From the NCBI RefSeq assembly GCF_050003625.1, contig NC_134398.1:68332891-68396890 (forward strand): a stretch of 64,000 nucleotides of DNA, read 5' to 3'. Below, piece by piece: positions 24,241-34,360 of the stretch; within the stretch, counting starts at the first letter, position 1; the number at the start of each line of letters is the position of its first letter. Both the position numbers and the translations under genes were made by a program. This DNA comes from Haematobia irritans. Its lineage: Eukaryota > Arthropoda > Insecta > Diptera > Muscidae. A model generated the notes under the pieces. The model saw only the letters and a program-made list of their open reading frames with translations. It ran no database searches and had not been told where the DNA came from.

Positions 24241-24620
24241 AAACAAGTAAGTAAAGTCTAAAGTCGGGCGGGGCCGACTATATTATACCCTTCACCATTA
24301 TGTAGACCAAAATTTGTGTTACCATCTCAACTCCTTCAAATTTGGTGGGAGTTATTATCAAGGTTTATATTCTCATATAGAAATATTTATATCTGACATT
24401 ATTTGGAGACAATTTTTTGTACTTCTACAAAATCGCTAAAATTAAAAACTAAATTGGCTAACTCAGTTCAATTACGAACGTAATTGAAAAGAATCATATA
24501 CTTCAAGTATTATTTTATTTGGATTGAGTAATATCTCAAATTCCAATTACCTTTGCACTCAACTATATTCTATCATTTGAAAATTTTTTTGTGACAATCT
24601 TACAATTTGGGTAATTGGAT
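24241..24620 (+). mobile_element. dispersed repeat, ACAAGTAAGTAAAGTC family fragment
   Basis: Begins ACAAGTAAGTAAAGTCTAAA, then GGGGCCGACTATATTATACC with a small palindrome (GTCGGGCGGGGCCGAC). The same start occurs at 43433 and 43639. The family is non-coding and its class is not clear to me. The 3' end fades out. Confidence 0.6.
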
Positions 24621-25617
24621 TTATGATTTTCATAATAAGCTGAAAATCAAACACAAACATTATAAAAATCACAATTTTTGTATTTGATTCAAATATTCGC
24701 TGTTTTCTTTGAAACGCGTTTTGTGCCAAACGAAAGCAGTGTATCTGTCGATAAATTTAGAATTTCCAACCTCCTCCCGTTTGGTCAATTCTATGGAGTA
24801 TTATATGAAAAAAACGTTTTCCATTCGTATATAACTATTTTTTCACATATACGTGACGCTAAAACGAATATTCACATACGGTTTTATTTGTCCTCACATC
24901 TATAAAATATTCAGTAAAAATGTCACACCATTCAATACAATTTTCATATAAAACATCTGCTTACATGTCATCTCATAATTAAGTTCCACCAAATTCCAAA
25001 CATCTATTGAAGATAGTTCAACAATAGATGTACTATTGACTAAAATCATTGTATTAAGAATTTCTTATCAATTCTAGCATACACTACTATCTAAAACGTG
25101 ACAAAATATATAAACTAGTCCAAGCGTATTTAAATATAAACATAATAACACAAAATAAATGACAGAATTGGAAATATTACTAACAGTGTATATGAAGAAA
25201 AATAGTTAAGAATATTTTTGCTTACAATTTTATTTCGTCTAACCAAGAATGTATGATCTCCGTTTGGTGGAGAAAATTATTATTTTTGAAAGCAAACTTT
25301 CAAATAATACTTTTTAGAGAATTTTCAAATGATGGCCAAACAGACTACTTTATATAAATCTTTATCTTTATATAAAAAATATGATATTGAACTTTTCGGC
25401 AGCTGATTTAAAATTATGTATTTAATACGCAGGTGATTATGGTTCGAAAATTTGTCAACATTTTTTAAAGCGTTTTATTTAAAGATATTCGCCCGATTGA
25501 ATAATTGAATATTCGATGTACTTTGCTACAACATATCTTATCATTAAGCTAAACATAGAATCAGGCAGCACTTATCGATAGTAGATGGCTCACCACGTGT
25601 AGTATCACAATAAACTG
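24621..25617. other. non-coding stretch, nothing recognised
   Basis: AT-rich, no domain-bearing frame. The 75-codon frame at 24678-24905 has no recognisable features. Confidence 0.45.
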
Positions 25618-26340
25618 AATAGTCTAAGTGATTACTTTTAGCTTTTATCTTTCTGGCAACACTTTCTGGCTATCGCGTGCTTCTTGTGCTCTGCGACGAA
25701 GCTCATTTTTGGCTCAATGGTGTACAAAAATAAGTGAAGATCAGCCGGAAACATTGCAAAAGCTACCTATGCATCCAACATTGCAAAAGCTATCAATGCA
25801 TCCAAAAAAAGTCGCAGTTTGACGTTGTTTATGGGCTGGTGGAATCATTGTACCGTACTTCTTCAAAGATGATGCGAATTGTAACGTAGATGTTTATGGT
25901 ATGTCCTACCATAAGATGATATCGAACTTTTTTGCCCCAAATCCAAGAGCTTGACTTGCATGACATGTGGTTTCAACAAGACGACGCCACATATCACACA
26001 GCACGCGTAACAATGGAGTTATTGAGAGGCGAGTTCGGAGAACATTTTATTTCACGGTCGGGACCGGTCAATATGTGACCAATTCCTAGATCGTGCGATT
26101 TAACGTCTTTAAACAATTTTTTGCGGAGCTATAACAATTGACGCATTGGAAAGCAACAATGAAGCATTCATTCGTGAGATCCCAGTCAGAAATTTACGAA
26201 GGTTATAAATATTGAGCGTTGTAGCAGCGTTGGAAGCCAACGTCGAAACAACGCTTGCTAAACAAATTAATTGGCGGTTTTTAAATAGTAAATTTTCCAT
26301 AAAATTATCGTTGAAAATGCATGTTCCATCAATGACCAAT
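25618..26340 (+). pseudogene. degenerate Tc1/mariner-superfamily transposase
   Basis: Readable only across several frames. Visible pieces in order: EDQPETLQKLPMHP near 25740 (with a small internal duplication of LQKL-MHP), AGGIIVPYFFKDDAN near 25835, YHKMISNFFAP near 25910, WFQQDDATYHTARVTM near 25965 (catalytic Asp), LLRGEFGEHFISRSGP near 26020, RSCDLTSLNNFL near 26090, and EAFIREIPVRNLRRL near 26165. The order fits the D,D core of a mariner-related family common in insects. No TIRs were found around it. A second, differently decayed relative is at 45466-45990. Confidence 0.75.
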
Positions 26341-26604
26341 GGTTTTTAATGAGTAATGGATGTATTATTGTTGATATGAATTGATTTATAATAGGATAAT
26401 GTTCCTTTATCATATAAAGTGAAAATGTACATTAACAATGAAACCACTAGGAACAACAATTTTGGTTAATTTTCCAATGAGGCAATTGTAGAAAGTTTTA
26501 ACTAAACTAAACGCTGACATCACGCCAAAACCCAAATATAAGTACTTATTTAACGACTAATTGAAGACATTTTGTTAGACATAATTACTTTTTTTCACAT
26601 GTTA

Positions 26605-26838
26605 AGGTGAGTATTAACTTCGAGTTTATCCGCTTAAATCGCTAAAGTGAAAACTAAATCAGTAAGAAAACTGCATAAAATTTTACATATTTGTTGCAAA
26701 TTTTATTATGACTTGATGGGAAAAAGCCCAAAGCAATTTTCACAAAGTTTGTATTCCTTAAAACGGATTATTAAAGAAAAGTAATCGTGATAAAATGACG
26801 ATTTTAGCGGCTTAAGGTGGGTATTAAGTTCGAGTTTA
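26605..26838 (+). mobile_element. Harbinger-like MITE family 2, copy with inverted right end
   Basis: Preceded by TTA at 26602-26604 and starts AGGTGAGTATTAACTTCGAG. The interior matches 37772-38002 and 59398-59614. The expected right end is replaced by its own reverse complement at 26814-26838 (TAAGGTGGGTATTAAGTTCG...). Confidence 0.75.
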
Positions 26839-26972
26839 GATGGTAACACTGAAAAAATGCAACTCTGTGTACAAGAAACAACAATTCATAAACAAACGTG
26901 AAACAGTTATAACGGCGAAAACAAGCGTCACTTCGAAATAAGAAAATAAAATAAAGAATAAATTTTGGTAAA

Positions 26973-27532
26973 ATGTCTCAAATTCTTAACAAAAGGAAAA
27001 TTAACACCCTTGGTACAACTGAAGGTAAGAAAAATGTCGTGCAATAAAGAATTCATTTCTTTATATTTTCAATTTTTTTCTACAGACACTGATAATAGGT
27101 TGGACTCCATTGGAACGATACCTTTCGTAGGAAAGAATCAAGCAAAGCAACAAAAGCTAAAACACAGAAGAGGTACATTTTGAAACCCTGAATTTATATA
27201 ATTGTTTTAATTCATTTTTCACTTTACAGATGCTATAGATGATAATTTGGATTTTTTTTCGAAACGGAGGATCACAGTATGCCATCCCATTCCGTAAATA
27301 AGGATGACGAGAGTAAGGAAATGTATTTCGCCCAATAGAGACCATAATCAACAAATGTTATTCTTTATCTTTCTATGTAGCTTCATTCAGGGATGAAGTT
27401 AGAAGAGAGTTAAGGGCTATTAAGGACGATATTGGAGAGATAAAAAATGAGTTGAAGAATGAAATTTTCAGTTTACGGAGAAGTTTACTTTATAACTTCA
27501 AAAAATGGAGGAGTCTATTATTTCCAACGTGA
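26973..27532 (+). CDS. small unrecognised four-exon gene (one apparent 1-nt frameshift)
   Basis: Exons by splice signals: 26973-27024, 27086-27172, 27230-27312, 27381-27532. Introns start GTAAG, GTACAT and GTAAGG and end TCTACAG, TTTACAG and TATGTAG, and all three are phase 1. The start is ATG 26973; stop TGA 27530-27532. Exon 1 starts MSQILNKRKINTLG. Exon 2 is basic at its end (KQQKLKHRR). Exon 3 is acidic (EDHSMPSHSVNKDDE) but needs one more base in the T8 run at 27252-27259 to stay in frame; otherwise translation stops at about 27294. Exon 4 is a charged helix (EVRRELRAIKDDIGEI) that looks coiled-coil, then a basic tail. Predicted size is about 120 residues. I do not recognise the family. 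An AATAAA follows at 27676. The slip may be a real mutation or a homopolymer error. Confidence 0.6.
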
Positions 27533-27675
27533 ACACCATATTAAATAAGCATATTAAAATACTTTTTTTTTCATTTAGAAATGTCAATCTTAATCTTAAT
27601 TATGTATTTTTCCTATTAATTGTTAAGTTTTATGATGTTCCTTTGTAAAGTGTAAAACACTAATATAAATATAAC

Positions 27676-27681
27676 AATAAA
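27676..27681 (+). promoter_or_regulatory. poly(A) signal for the four-exon gene
   Basis: AATAAA about 145 nt after the TGA. The position is reasonable for the gene at 26973-27532, but the sequence is AT-rich, so chance occurrence is possible. Confidence 0.4.
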
Positions 27682-28263
27682 ATATTCAACGTATTTTGAA
27701 GGTTTTAATGTACTGTAAAATTATAATTCTAACCCTCCTAAAGCATTCTAGAAACAATTGGAAAGACGTATGAAATGTTGTTTTTCACTGCTTTTTAATG
27801 GTTGTAAAAACCATCGATACACCGTATAACGATGTAACAACGCTTTTTCCCACCGTGTATCAACCGTTCAAAACGCTTTTCCGATGGTTTTTTTTTCTGA
27901 CTGGGATGCCGGCCGAAATGTTGCAAAGAGTATGGATTGGACTAAATTGACCTAATAATTAACATTAAGTTAAAAAGATAAAAATGGACAAATGTACCTT
28001 ATGATCTGCTAAGAACTATATATGTTACTAGAATTGCTATGTATTCCTGCCATATTCATATTTTCTTTATTATTTTAATTAAAAAGTTTAAACAAAGTTA
28101 TTATAAAATAAAGTAACATTTGGTATCAAAAGTACTTTTTTGTGTTTATTTTATTACTTAATAAAAACTAAATTTTCATACCTGGTACATATTTTTAGTG
28201 ATATAATTGTTTTCTAAAAAAATAAAAATTTCGAAAAAATTTCGAAAAAACTTGATTAAATGA
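27682..28263. other. non-coding stretch
   Basis: Short palindromic piece around 27795-27900 (GGTTGTAAAAACCATCGATAC and CGATGG copies), perhaps a MITE remnant; otherwise nothing recognised. Confidence 0.4.
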
Positions 28264-28905
28264 TTATTGTTGTTGTTGTAACAGTTTATTGTGATTTCAT
28301 CCATTTTTATGTTATACGCTTTAAGTTAGGTTAGGTGGCAGCCCGATGTATCACGCTCACTTAGACTATTCAGTCCATTGTGATACCACATTGGCGAACT
28401 TCTCTCTTATCACTGAGTGCTGCCCGATTCCATGTTAAGCTCAATGACAATGGACCTCCTTTTTATAGCCGAATCCGAACGGCGTTTCACATTGCAGTGA
28501 AACCACTTAGAGAAGTTTTGAAACCCTCAGAAATGTCACCAGCATTACTGAGGTGGGAAGCAGGTCGAAGCAGGAATCGAACCCATGACCTTGTGTATGC
28601 AAGGCGGGCATGCTAACCATTGCACCACGGTGGCTTCCACGCTTTGGTACTTCAGCTTGTGGTCAGATCGAGAAACTCTGCGACTATGGTGGGGTGTGTC
28701 CAAAGTGATCTGGTGGTAAGTCGGGTTGGTTTAACTGGGCAAGAGAAAAGATGACGCGTGTCGTGTGGCCCTTGGTTGCAAATTGGACATACGTCAGTTA
28801 CCATGCTATCGCTGCGGAGACACCTAGTCGCAGTTCTAAGGGCAGCGTTCAGTTTGGTTGGATTCTCCTGCAATTTTTGGTTGGACTATTCGGACGGATC
28901 GAGTT
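28264..28905 (-). mobile_element. non-LTR retrotransposon 3' end with (CAA)n tail, split by a SINE
   Basis: The minus-strand frame 28873-28652 encodes the LINE C-terminus with a zinc-knuckle-like CPICNQGPHDTRHLFSC (C-x2-C-x8-H-x4-C spacing), ending LDLTTS. After the stop the 3' UTR runs into a (CAA)n tail at 28264-28278. The SINE at 28323-28638 interrupts the 3' UTR. A close copy without the SINE is at 36527-36795, so this one is 5'-truncated and interrupted. Confidence 0.85.
28323..28638 (-). mobile_element. tRNA-derived SINE, near full length
   Basis: On the minus strand it begins near GCCACCGTGGTGCAATGGTT (A-box region), has GGGTTCGATTCC (B-box) at about 28575-28586, and ends CCTAACCTAACTT. 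It is flanked by ACGCTTT at 28316-28322 and 28639-28645, a 7-bp target duplication. The uninterrupted LINE copy at 36527 has TATACGCTTGGTAC at this place. Pol III promoter boxes would drive it; mobilisation relies on a LINE. Confidence 0.9.
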
Positions 28906-29296
28906 CTCGTTCGATTTAATAAAAATTTGTCACATTGCTTCGACTTTGAATAACAGTTTATCAATTACATTCTTTCGTTCACTCATCCTACACACCCAAA
29001 AATTTATTTTAATCATACTTTTAAGAAAGTTCAAACTGAAATTAGTTACATGATTAGTTACACGAGTTACACGGACAATGGGACTGCCTCAGTAATGAAC
29101 TATTATGTAAGACTAAAATACACAATTTATTCACCCACATACAGAGAAAGCAAACAAGTGAGACCGGGATTTGCAGATATCTGGAGCACATCGGATTACA
29201 ATATTATATAAGGGATTCATTCAATTATATTTCGATCAGAAGGGTTAAATATGAACTGAAGTAAAATGTTATTTCTACAATTTAAGAAACTTTTTA

Positions 29297-30010
29297 ATAT
29301 TTATTTATTTATTTATTTATTTATTTGTTTATTGAATCATAAAGTAATATAAAGCCTTCAAGGCCAATAAACATATTACTCTTAGCAAGTACCTGAGCAT
29401 TAAATAATTCTGTAAAAAACTAATAATTAAAGACTATTTTAGTCTAATACTAACACTAACGCGGCTCCCCAGCCATAATAACAAAGGTGTATCATATTAA
29501 GATAAAAAGGGGGTAAAGTCCCATAATTAGGTAGGCCAATATGGTCTCACGTTCAATTAAGTGACTGCAATTGTAGGCACACCAAAAAGACATGAAAACC
29601 CTTGTTTATCCGCTGCCAGCAGCGTTAAGATACGATATTAGTTTCACACGAAAAACATTGCTACAATGTGAGAAAATCCTTAGTTCATGAGGCAGCACAT
29701 TCCACACTCTAGCAATTCTCACAGTAAATGATCTAGAATATATACTCCTCCTAACTCGAGGAATGAATATTTGCACATTTCTCGTAGAACGTGAAAAAGT
29801 AAATAAAAAACGCAAAACCAAGGGTCTAGATCTAACAATAACCTTGTAGAAAGTTAAAAGTTTCCGACATACAACAAAATCCTTGAAGGAACAACCTAGG
29901 AAGCGTCTAACAGATGGAGATATAGATTGCCTACGGCGAATGCGGTAAACAAGTCGCATTGAAAAGAACAAGCTAAGAATAAATGAAGTAATTGACGTAG
30001 TAGATAGCCG
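29297..30010 (-). mobile_element. 5'-truncated LINE 3' end with AAAT tail
   Basis: The minus-strand frame 29971-29606 (about 120 codons) has the RT C-terminal signature RVWNVLPHELR followed by FRVKLISYLN, typical of the end of LINE ORF2. The 3' UTR contains GCCTTCAAGGCCAATAAAC-type sequence and ends in an AAAT repeat (TTTA run at 29297-29328 on the plus strand). The catalytic part of the RT is missing. Confidence 0.75.
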
Positions 30011-30534
30011 AGGTATAAATCATTGGAAAACCCTTGTAAAATATGTATATAACTTGCCGTTTACGAAATATAAACTTTCTTTAATGTAAATTAGGAAATA
30101 AATGCTTTAACGAATTCATTTTACCTCTTCGTGAACTTTTGTTAGATTGTCAGGCAGGGATACAAACAACATTTCAAATTGGGGGCCAACCGAAAAATTT
30201 TTCGAAATGAATAGATCAAGATTAAAAAATAAATGGCGATATTCTCCTAAGAAAATACTAAGTATTTAAAAGTGTAAATTGTCGACGCGTTCTCGCTCTC
30301 TGCAACGTCCTTGTCACAATTCTCATTTTCCATGCGTGCTATATTATTATTAATAGTTAATTCTAATCACCCATAAAGCACATCTAATTTGTAAACGCCC
30401 TGATAACCACATTTGTTGCATGTAATTGGCTACAGTCCAACACAAATAACAGTCATGAAGTTATGATGTTGATGAAGTCATCTTTATGTGGCAATGTCAT
30501 CATATACGAAAAACTAAACTACAAAAGTAATACA
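30011..30534 (-). other. probable first intron of the flippase gene (part)
   Basis: Lies immediately downstream of the donor at 30535-30540 on the minus strand. No coding features were seen, and the acceptor and next exon are not identifiable in the window. Confidence 0.55.
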
Positions 30535-30540
30535 ACTTAC
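30535..30540 (-). promoter_or_regulatory. 5' splice donor GTAAGT
   Basis: Consensus donor directly after ...GTATACGATGG on the minus strand, where homology to the P4-ATPase N-terminal domain stops. The frame runs to a stop soon after if it is not spliced. Confidence 0.85.
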
Positions 30541-31610
30541 CCATCGTATACGCGACATGTAGAGTTGTTAATCCTTTTATCGGAGCATCTCCTACGACGA
30601 TCCTCAAACAAATCCTTTACAGCAGTTACACCCAAAACAAATAGTACTGGTATCATAGCGACTTCTTTGCCAAAAGCATTGATAGCGGGAAACCAGTTTA
30701 ATAGGACAATAAAAATAAAATACAAATTTGCTACACGATGAAATTGTTCGAGGAGGTTTTTGGGTATAAATGAAAGCAAGGTATATTTTGTCGTGCGAAT
30801 TTTATTGCCAATAAAGTGGCCATTTGGATGATCACGTTTGGGTGTTTTAGGGGGGATTGTGTGATTTGGCACTACAATGCGGTAGGAGCGTTCGTCGCAA
30901 TTTTCTGTTCGACAAATACCGATACGTTTCCACCAGGGTGGAGTTTCTGAACGACGCAGGGTATAAATTGATTCAGAGCGGGAAGCTTGCCGAGAATGGC
31001 CTCGTCCCGCAGCGGACGACGGTGCCGAAGGACCAAATTCACGTGTGGCATTCTCCTCCTTATGACCAGGTGGTAAAATGAAGTCAGTTTTAGAGCCAAC
31101 TCTACTGTGACCCCTAGGGGTATTCGAGGCACCTGGTGAATCCATAATTTGGCCCTGCGAAAAAGCCCTTTGATGCCCTTTCATTGCCGACTTAATTGGT
31201 CGACCACCCGGACCTAGTATTGCTCCCCCGCCATGGCTAACTGAACGGGCATGTCCACGTCCTGCCGCTGTGGTCACACTTAATGTGTGAGGTGTAGGAT
31301 TTATGATTGCCACACCTGGTATCCCTGGTGATGTACTACCGACCATGACGTTTCCACCCACGCCAACAGACCCAGGGAAAACATAAGTTCTCTCGGGTTC
31401 TTGCAATGTTAAGAACCCGGTCGTTGCTGTATTGCTTAGAGGTATCGATGAAGCATTTAAGGGATCGTAAACTGTTGTTGTATTTGTAGTAGACATCGGC
31501 ATTACCACCGTTGTTGACGCTGCCGGTACCGTATATCCCGGGGGAGCAGATCTTTGTTGCTGTACAACTGTAAACTTTCTCCTCAACTCCTCGGTATTTG
31601 CTGAAGGCAT
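30541..31610 (-). CDS. P4-ATPase phospholipid flippase, first coding exon (ATP10/class-5 type)
   Basis: Starts at ATG 31610; an in-frame TAA lies five codons upstream. The exon ends at 30541, splitting a codon (phase 2), and is followed by GTAAGT. The first about 235 residues are a Ser/Thr/Gly-rich cytoplasmic extension. It holds four copies of a [RK]GH-x-R-x(1,2)-S type motif ([34 protein letters not shown]). Next comes the P4-ATPase N-terminal domain: [30 protein letters not shown], then TM1 ([15 protein letters not shown]) and TM2 ([20 protein letters not shown]). The catalytic P-domain must lie in later exons outside the window. P4-ATPases move phospholipids from the outer to the cytosolic leaflet, usually with a CDC50 partner. 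The class-5 assignment, and likely orthology to Drosophila CG33298, is from recall and is less certain than the superfamily. Confidence 0.88.
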
Positions 31611-32280
31611 TTTCACAAGACACCATTAGTTTCGTAAATAATATAAAAACTGATTCAGTACTACGTGATTTTATAGGCACATTATTAATGAACAGTCGAC
31701 ATTTAAATATTCGCCATTGTTTCTTTAACCACTGCAAACATTTAGTTCAAACCGTTCCATCCAAGAATATATACTGCAAAGAAAGACAATAAGGTAAGAT
31801 TAGGAATAGCTTATACAAAATAAAACAAACATTTTTGTAACAGTTATCTAAGTGGTAATGTGCAACAAATGTTTCCCACCATCATGGAATGAGCTTTTCT
31901 TATTTTTTTGGTCTTTTCCAACGTCCACCGATCAATTTTAAGACAGCCTAGTGACCAAAGGAAGAAAATAGAATGTCATTTACTTCATTTGCTCAAACCA
32001 TGGTTACCAATAGTGAAAAAGGCTCAACCTCCTACAGGAGCAAGATATTGCAACTTCTATCCAGATGTTACCAAAGTTAATTATCAAGGGATTATAGGGT
32101 AATTTATGTTTTAATGATTAATATTGATAATTTTACAATTACTATTTTAAAGAGCAATATGATTTATTGCCACGAAGGCTTACTGTATTGTTAAAAATTA
32201 AATTAAATATTTTTCTCTCGGGGAGCACCTCCTACACTTTTTTATAGGGCAGATAATGAGTATCCCAAGTTTTACTCATA
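31611..32280 (-). other. 5' flank/5' UTR of the flippase gene
   Basis: Upstream of the flippase start on the minus strand. No TATA box, initiator or other promoter element can be assigned with confidence, and no separate gene was seen. The 5' UTR may be spliced farther upstream. Confidence 0.4.
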
Positions 32281-34126
32281 TTTTTATACCCACCACCATA
32301 GGATGGGGGGTATATTAACTTTGTCATTCCGTTTGTAACACATCGAAATATTGCTCTAAGACCCCATAAAGTATATATATTCTGGGTCGTGGTGAAATTC
32401 TGAGTCGATCTGAGCATGTCCGTCCGTCCGTCCGTCTGTTGAAATCACGCTAACTTCCGAACGAGACAAGCTATCGACTTGAAACTTGGCACAAGTAATT
32501 GTTATTGATGTAGGTCGGATGGTATTGCAAATGGGCCATATCGGTCCACTTTTACGTATAGCCCCCATATAAACGGACCCCAAAATTTGGCTTGCGAGGC
32601 CTCTAAGAGAAGCAAATTTCATCCGATCCGGCTGAAATTTGGTACATGGTGTTGGTATATGGTCTCTGACAACCATGTAAAAATTGGTCCACATCGGTCA
32701 ATAATTATATATATAGCTCCCATATAAACCCATCCCCCGATTTGGCTTGCGAGGCCCCTAAGAGAAGCAAATTTCATCCGATCCGGCTGAAATTTGGTAC
32801 ATGGTGTTGGTATATGGTCTCTGACAACCATGTAAAAATTGGTCCACATCGGTCAATAATTATATATAGCCCCCATATAAACCCATCCCCCGATTTGGCT
32901 TGCGAGGCCTCTAAGAGAAGCAAATTTCATCCGATCCGGCTGAAATTTGGAACATGGTGTTAGTATATGGTCTCTAGCAACCATGCAAAAATTGGTCCAC
33001 ATCGGTCCATAATTATATATAGCCCCCATATAAACCAATCCCCCGATTTGGCTTGCGAGGCCTCTAAGGGAAGCAAATTTCATCCGATCCGGCTGAAATT
33101 TGGTACGTGATGTTAGTATATGGTCTCTAACAACCATGCAAAAATTGGTCCACATCGGTTCATAATTATTTATAGCCCCCATATAAACCGATCACCAGAT
33201 TTGACCTCCGGAACCTCTTGGAAGACCAAAATTCATTTGATTCAGTTGAAATTTGGTACGTGGTGTTAATATATGGCCTCAAACTCCCATGCAAAAATTG
33301 GTCGATATCGGTCCATAATTATATATAGGCCCCATATAAACCGATCCCCAGATTTGACCTCCAGAGAAGAGCAAAATTCTTCCCATTCGGTTGGAATTTG
33401 GTACGTGATGTTAGTATATGGTATCCAACAACCATGCAGGAATTGGTTCCTATCAGTCCATAATTATATATAGCTCCCATATAAACCGATCCCCAGATTT
33501 GACCTCCGGTGCCTTTTGGAGAAGCAAAATTCATCCGATCTGCTTGAAATTTGGTACGTGGTGGTAATATATAATATTTAACAACCATGCCAAAAGTGGT
33601 CCATATCAGTTCGTAATCGTACATAGCCCCATATAAACCGATCCCGAGATTTGGTTTTGGAACCTCTTGGAGGAGCAAATTTCATCCGAGTGAGTTGAAA
33701 TTTGGTACATTGTGCTAGTATATGGACGTTAACAACCATGCCTAACTAGGTCCATATCGGTCTATACTTATATATGGCCCTCAGATAAATCGATCCCCAA
33801 TCACACAAAAATTGGTCCATATCAAGTTCATAATTGTATATAGCCCCCATATAAGCGATCCCCATATTTCAATTCTGGCTCTCTACATACAAAAAGTCCA
33901 TATCGATTCGTAATTATTTGTAGACTTAACTTAACTTTTTTTGTCTAATATATACCATGTATGGACTAAATCACAATTTAGAAAACGATGCTAAGAAGTT
34001 TTAAGATACCACAACCCAAGTAATTCGATTGTCGATGATAGTCTTTCGTAGAAGTTTCTACGCAATCCATGGTGGTGGGTACATAAGATTCGGCCTGGCC
34101 GAACTTGCGGCCGTATATACTTGTTA
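32281..34126 (+). mobile_element. dispersed element with inverted GTGGTGGGTA ends and tandem interior
   Basis: The left end is TATACCCACCACCATAGG and the right end CCATGGTGGTGGGTAC, followed by the palindrome-rich GATTCGGCCTGGCCGAAC and CGGCCGTATATAC. Between them lie a unique 280-bp segment and a tandem array. It is non-coding; frames such as 32853-33182 are the repeat read in one frame. A second, minus-strand copy is at 45136-46078. Class not determined. Confidence 0.75.
32566..33870 (+). repeat. about 150-bp tandem array (8-9 units)
   Basis: Landmark CCCCATATAAACCGATCCC recurs near 32566, 32720, 32869, 33017, 33177, 33329, 33477 and 33630, a period of about 148-160 bp. Units share CATCCGATCCGGCTGAAATT, TGGTACATGGTGTTGGTATA and AAAATTGGTCCACATCGG. 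Divergence rises towards the right end. Confidence 0.9.
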
Positions 34127-34360
34127 TTTGTTGATATGTTTAATAAGACATTTTTTCGTATATTTTTTTATTAATGTAGTGTATGCAAGCTTTCGCATAG
34201 TTTTGATATTTTCCTTTTTTTCAAAAATCAATAAATTATACAAAATCCCTAGAGTTTTGAAATTCACTTTCAGGTGGGAGTGATGTAAGCTTTTATACAA
34301 GTTTTGGTTGAAAAATATTCGCAATAAAGCTTATTTTTAATTTTCGTAAACTATTTGAGA
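34127..34360. other. short non-coding spacer
   Basis: AT-rich, between the tandem element and the copia fragment. Nothing recognised. Confidence 0.4.

Noticed and set aside
28560..28638. Functional tRNA gene on the minus strand
   Set aside because: A- and B-box are good, but the body continues as a SINE with a target duplication and no acceptor stem closes.
30857..31132. Frames on both strands overlapping the flippase exon
   Set aside because: The GC-richer coding exon opens shadow frames; only the 31610-30541 frame carries P4-ATPase motifs.
32356..33678. Overlapping frames on both strands in the 150-bp array
   Set aside because: Translation of tandem repeat DNA, with no domain and no start context.
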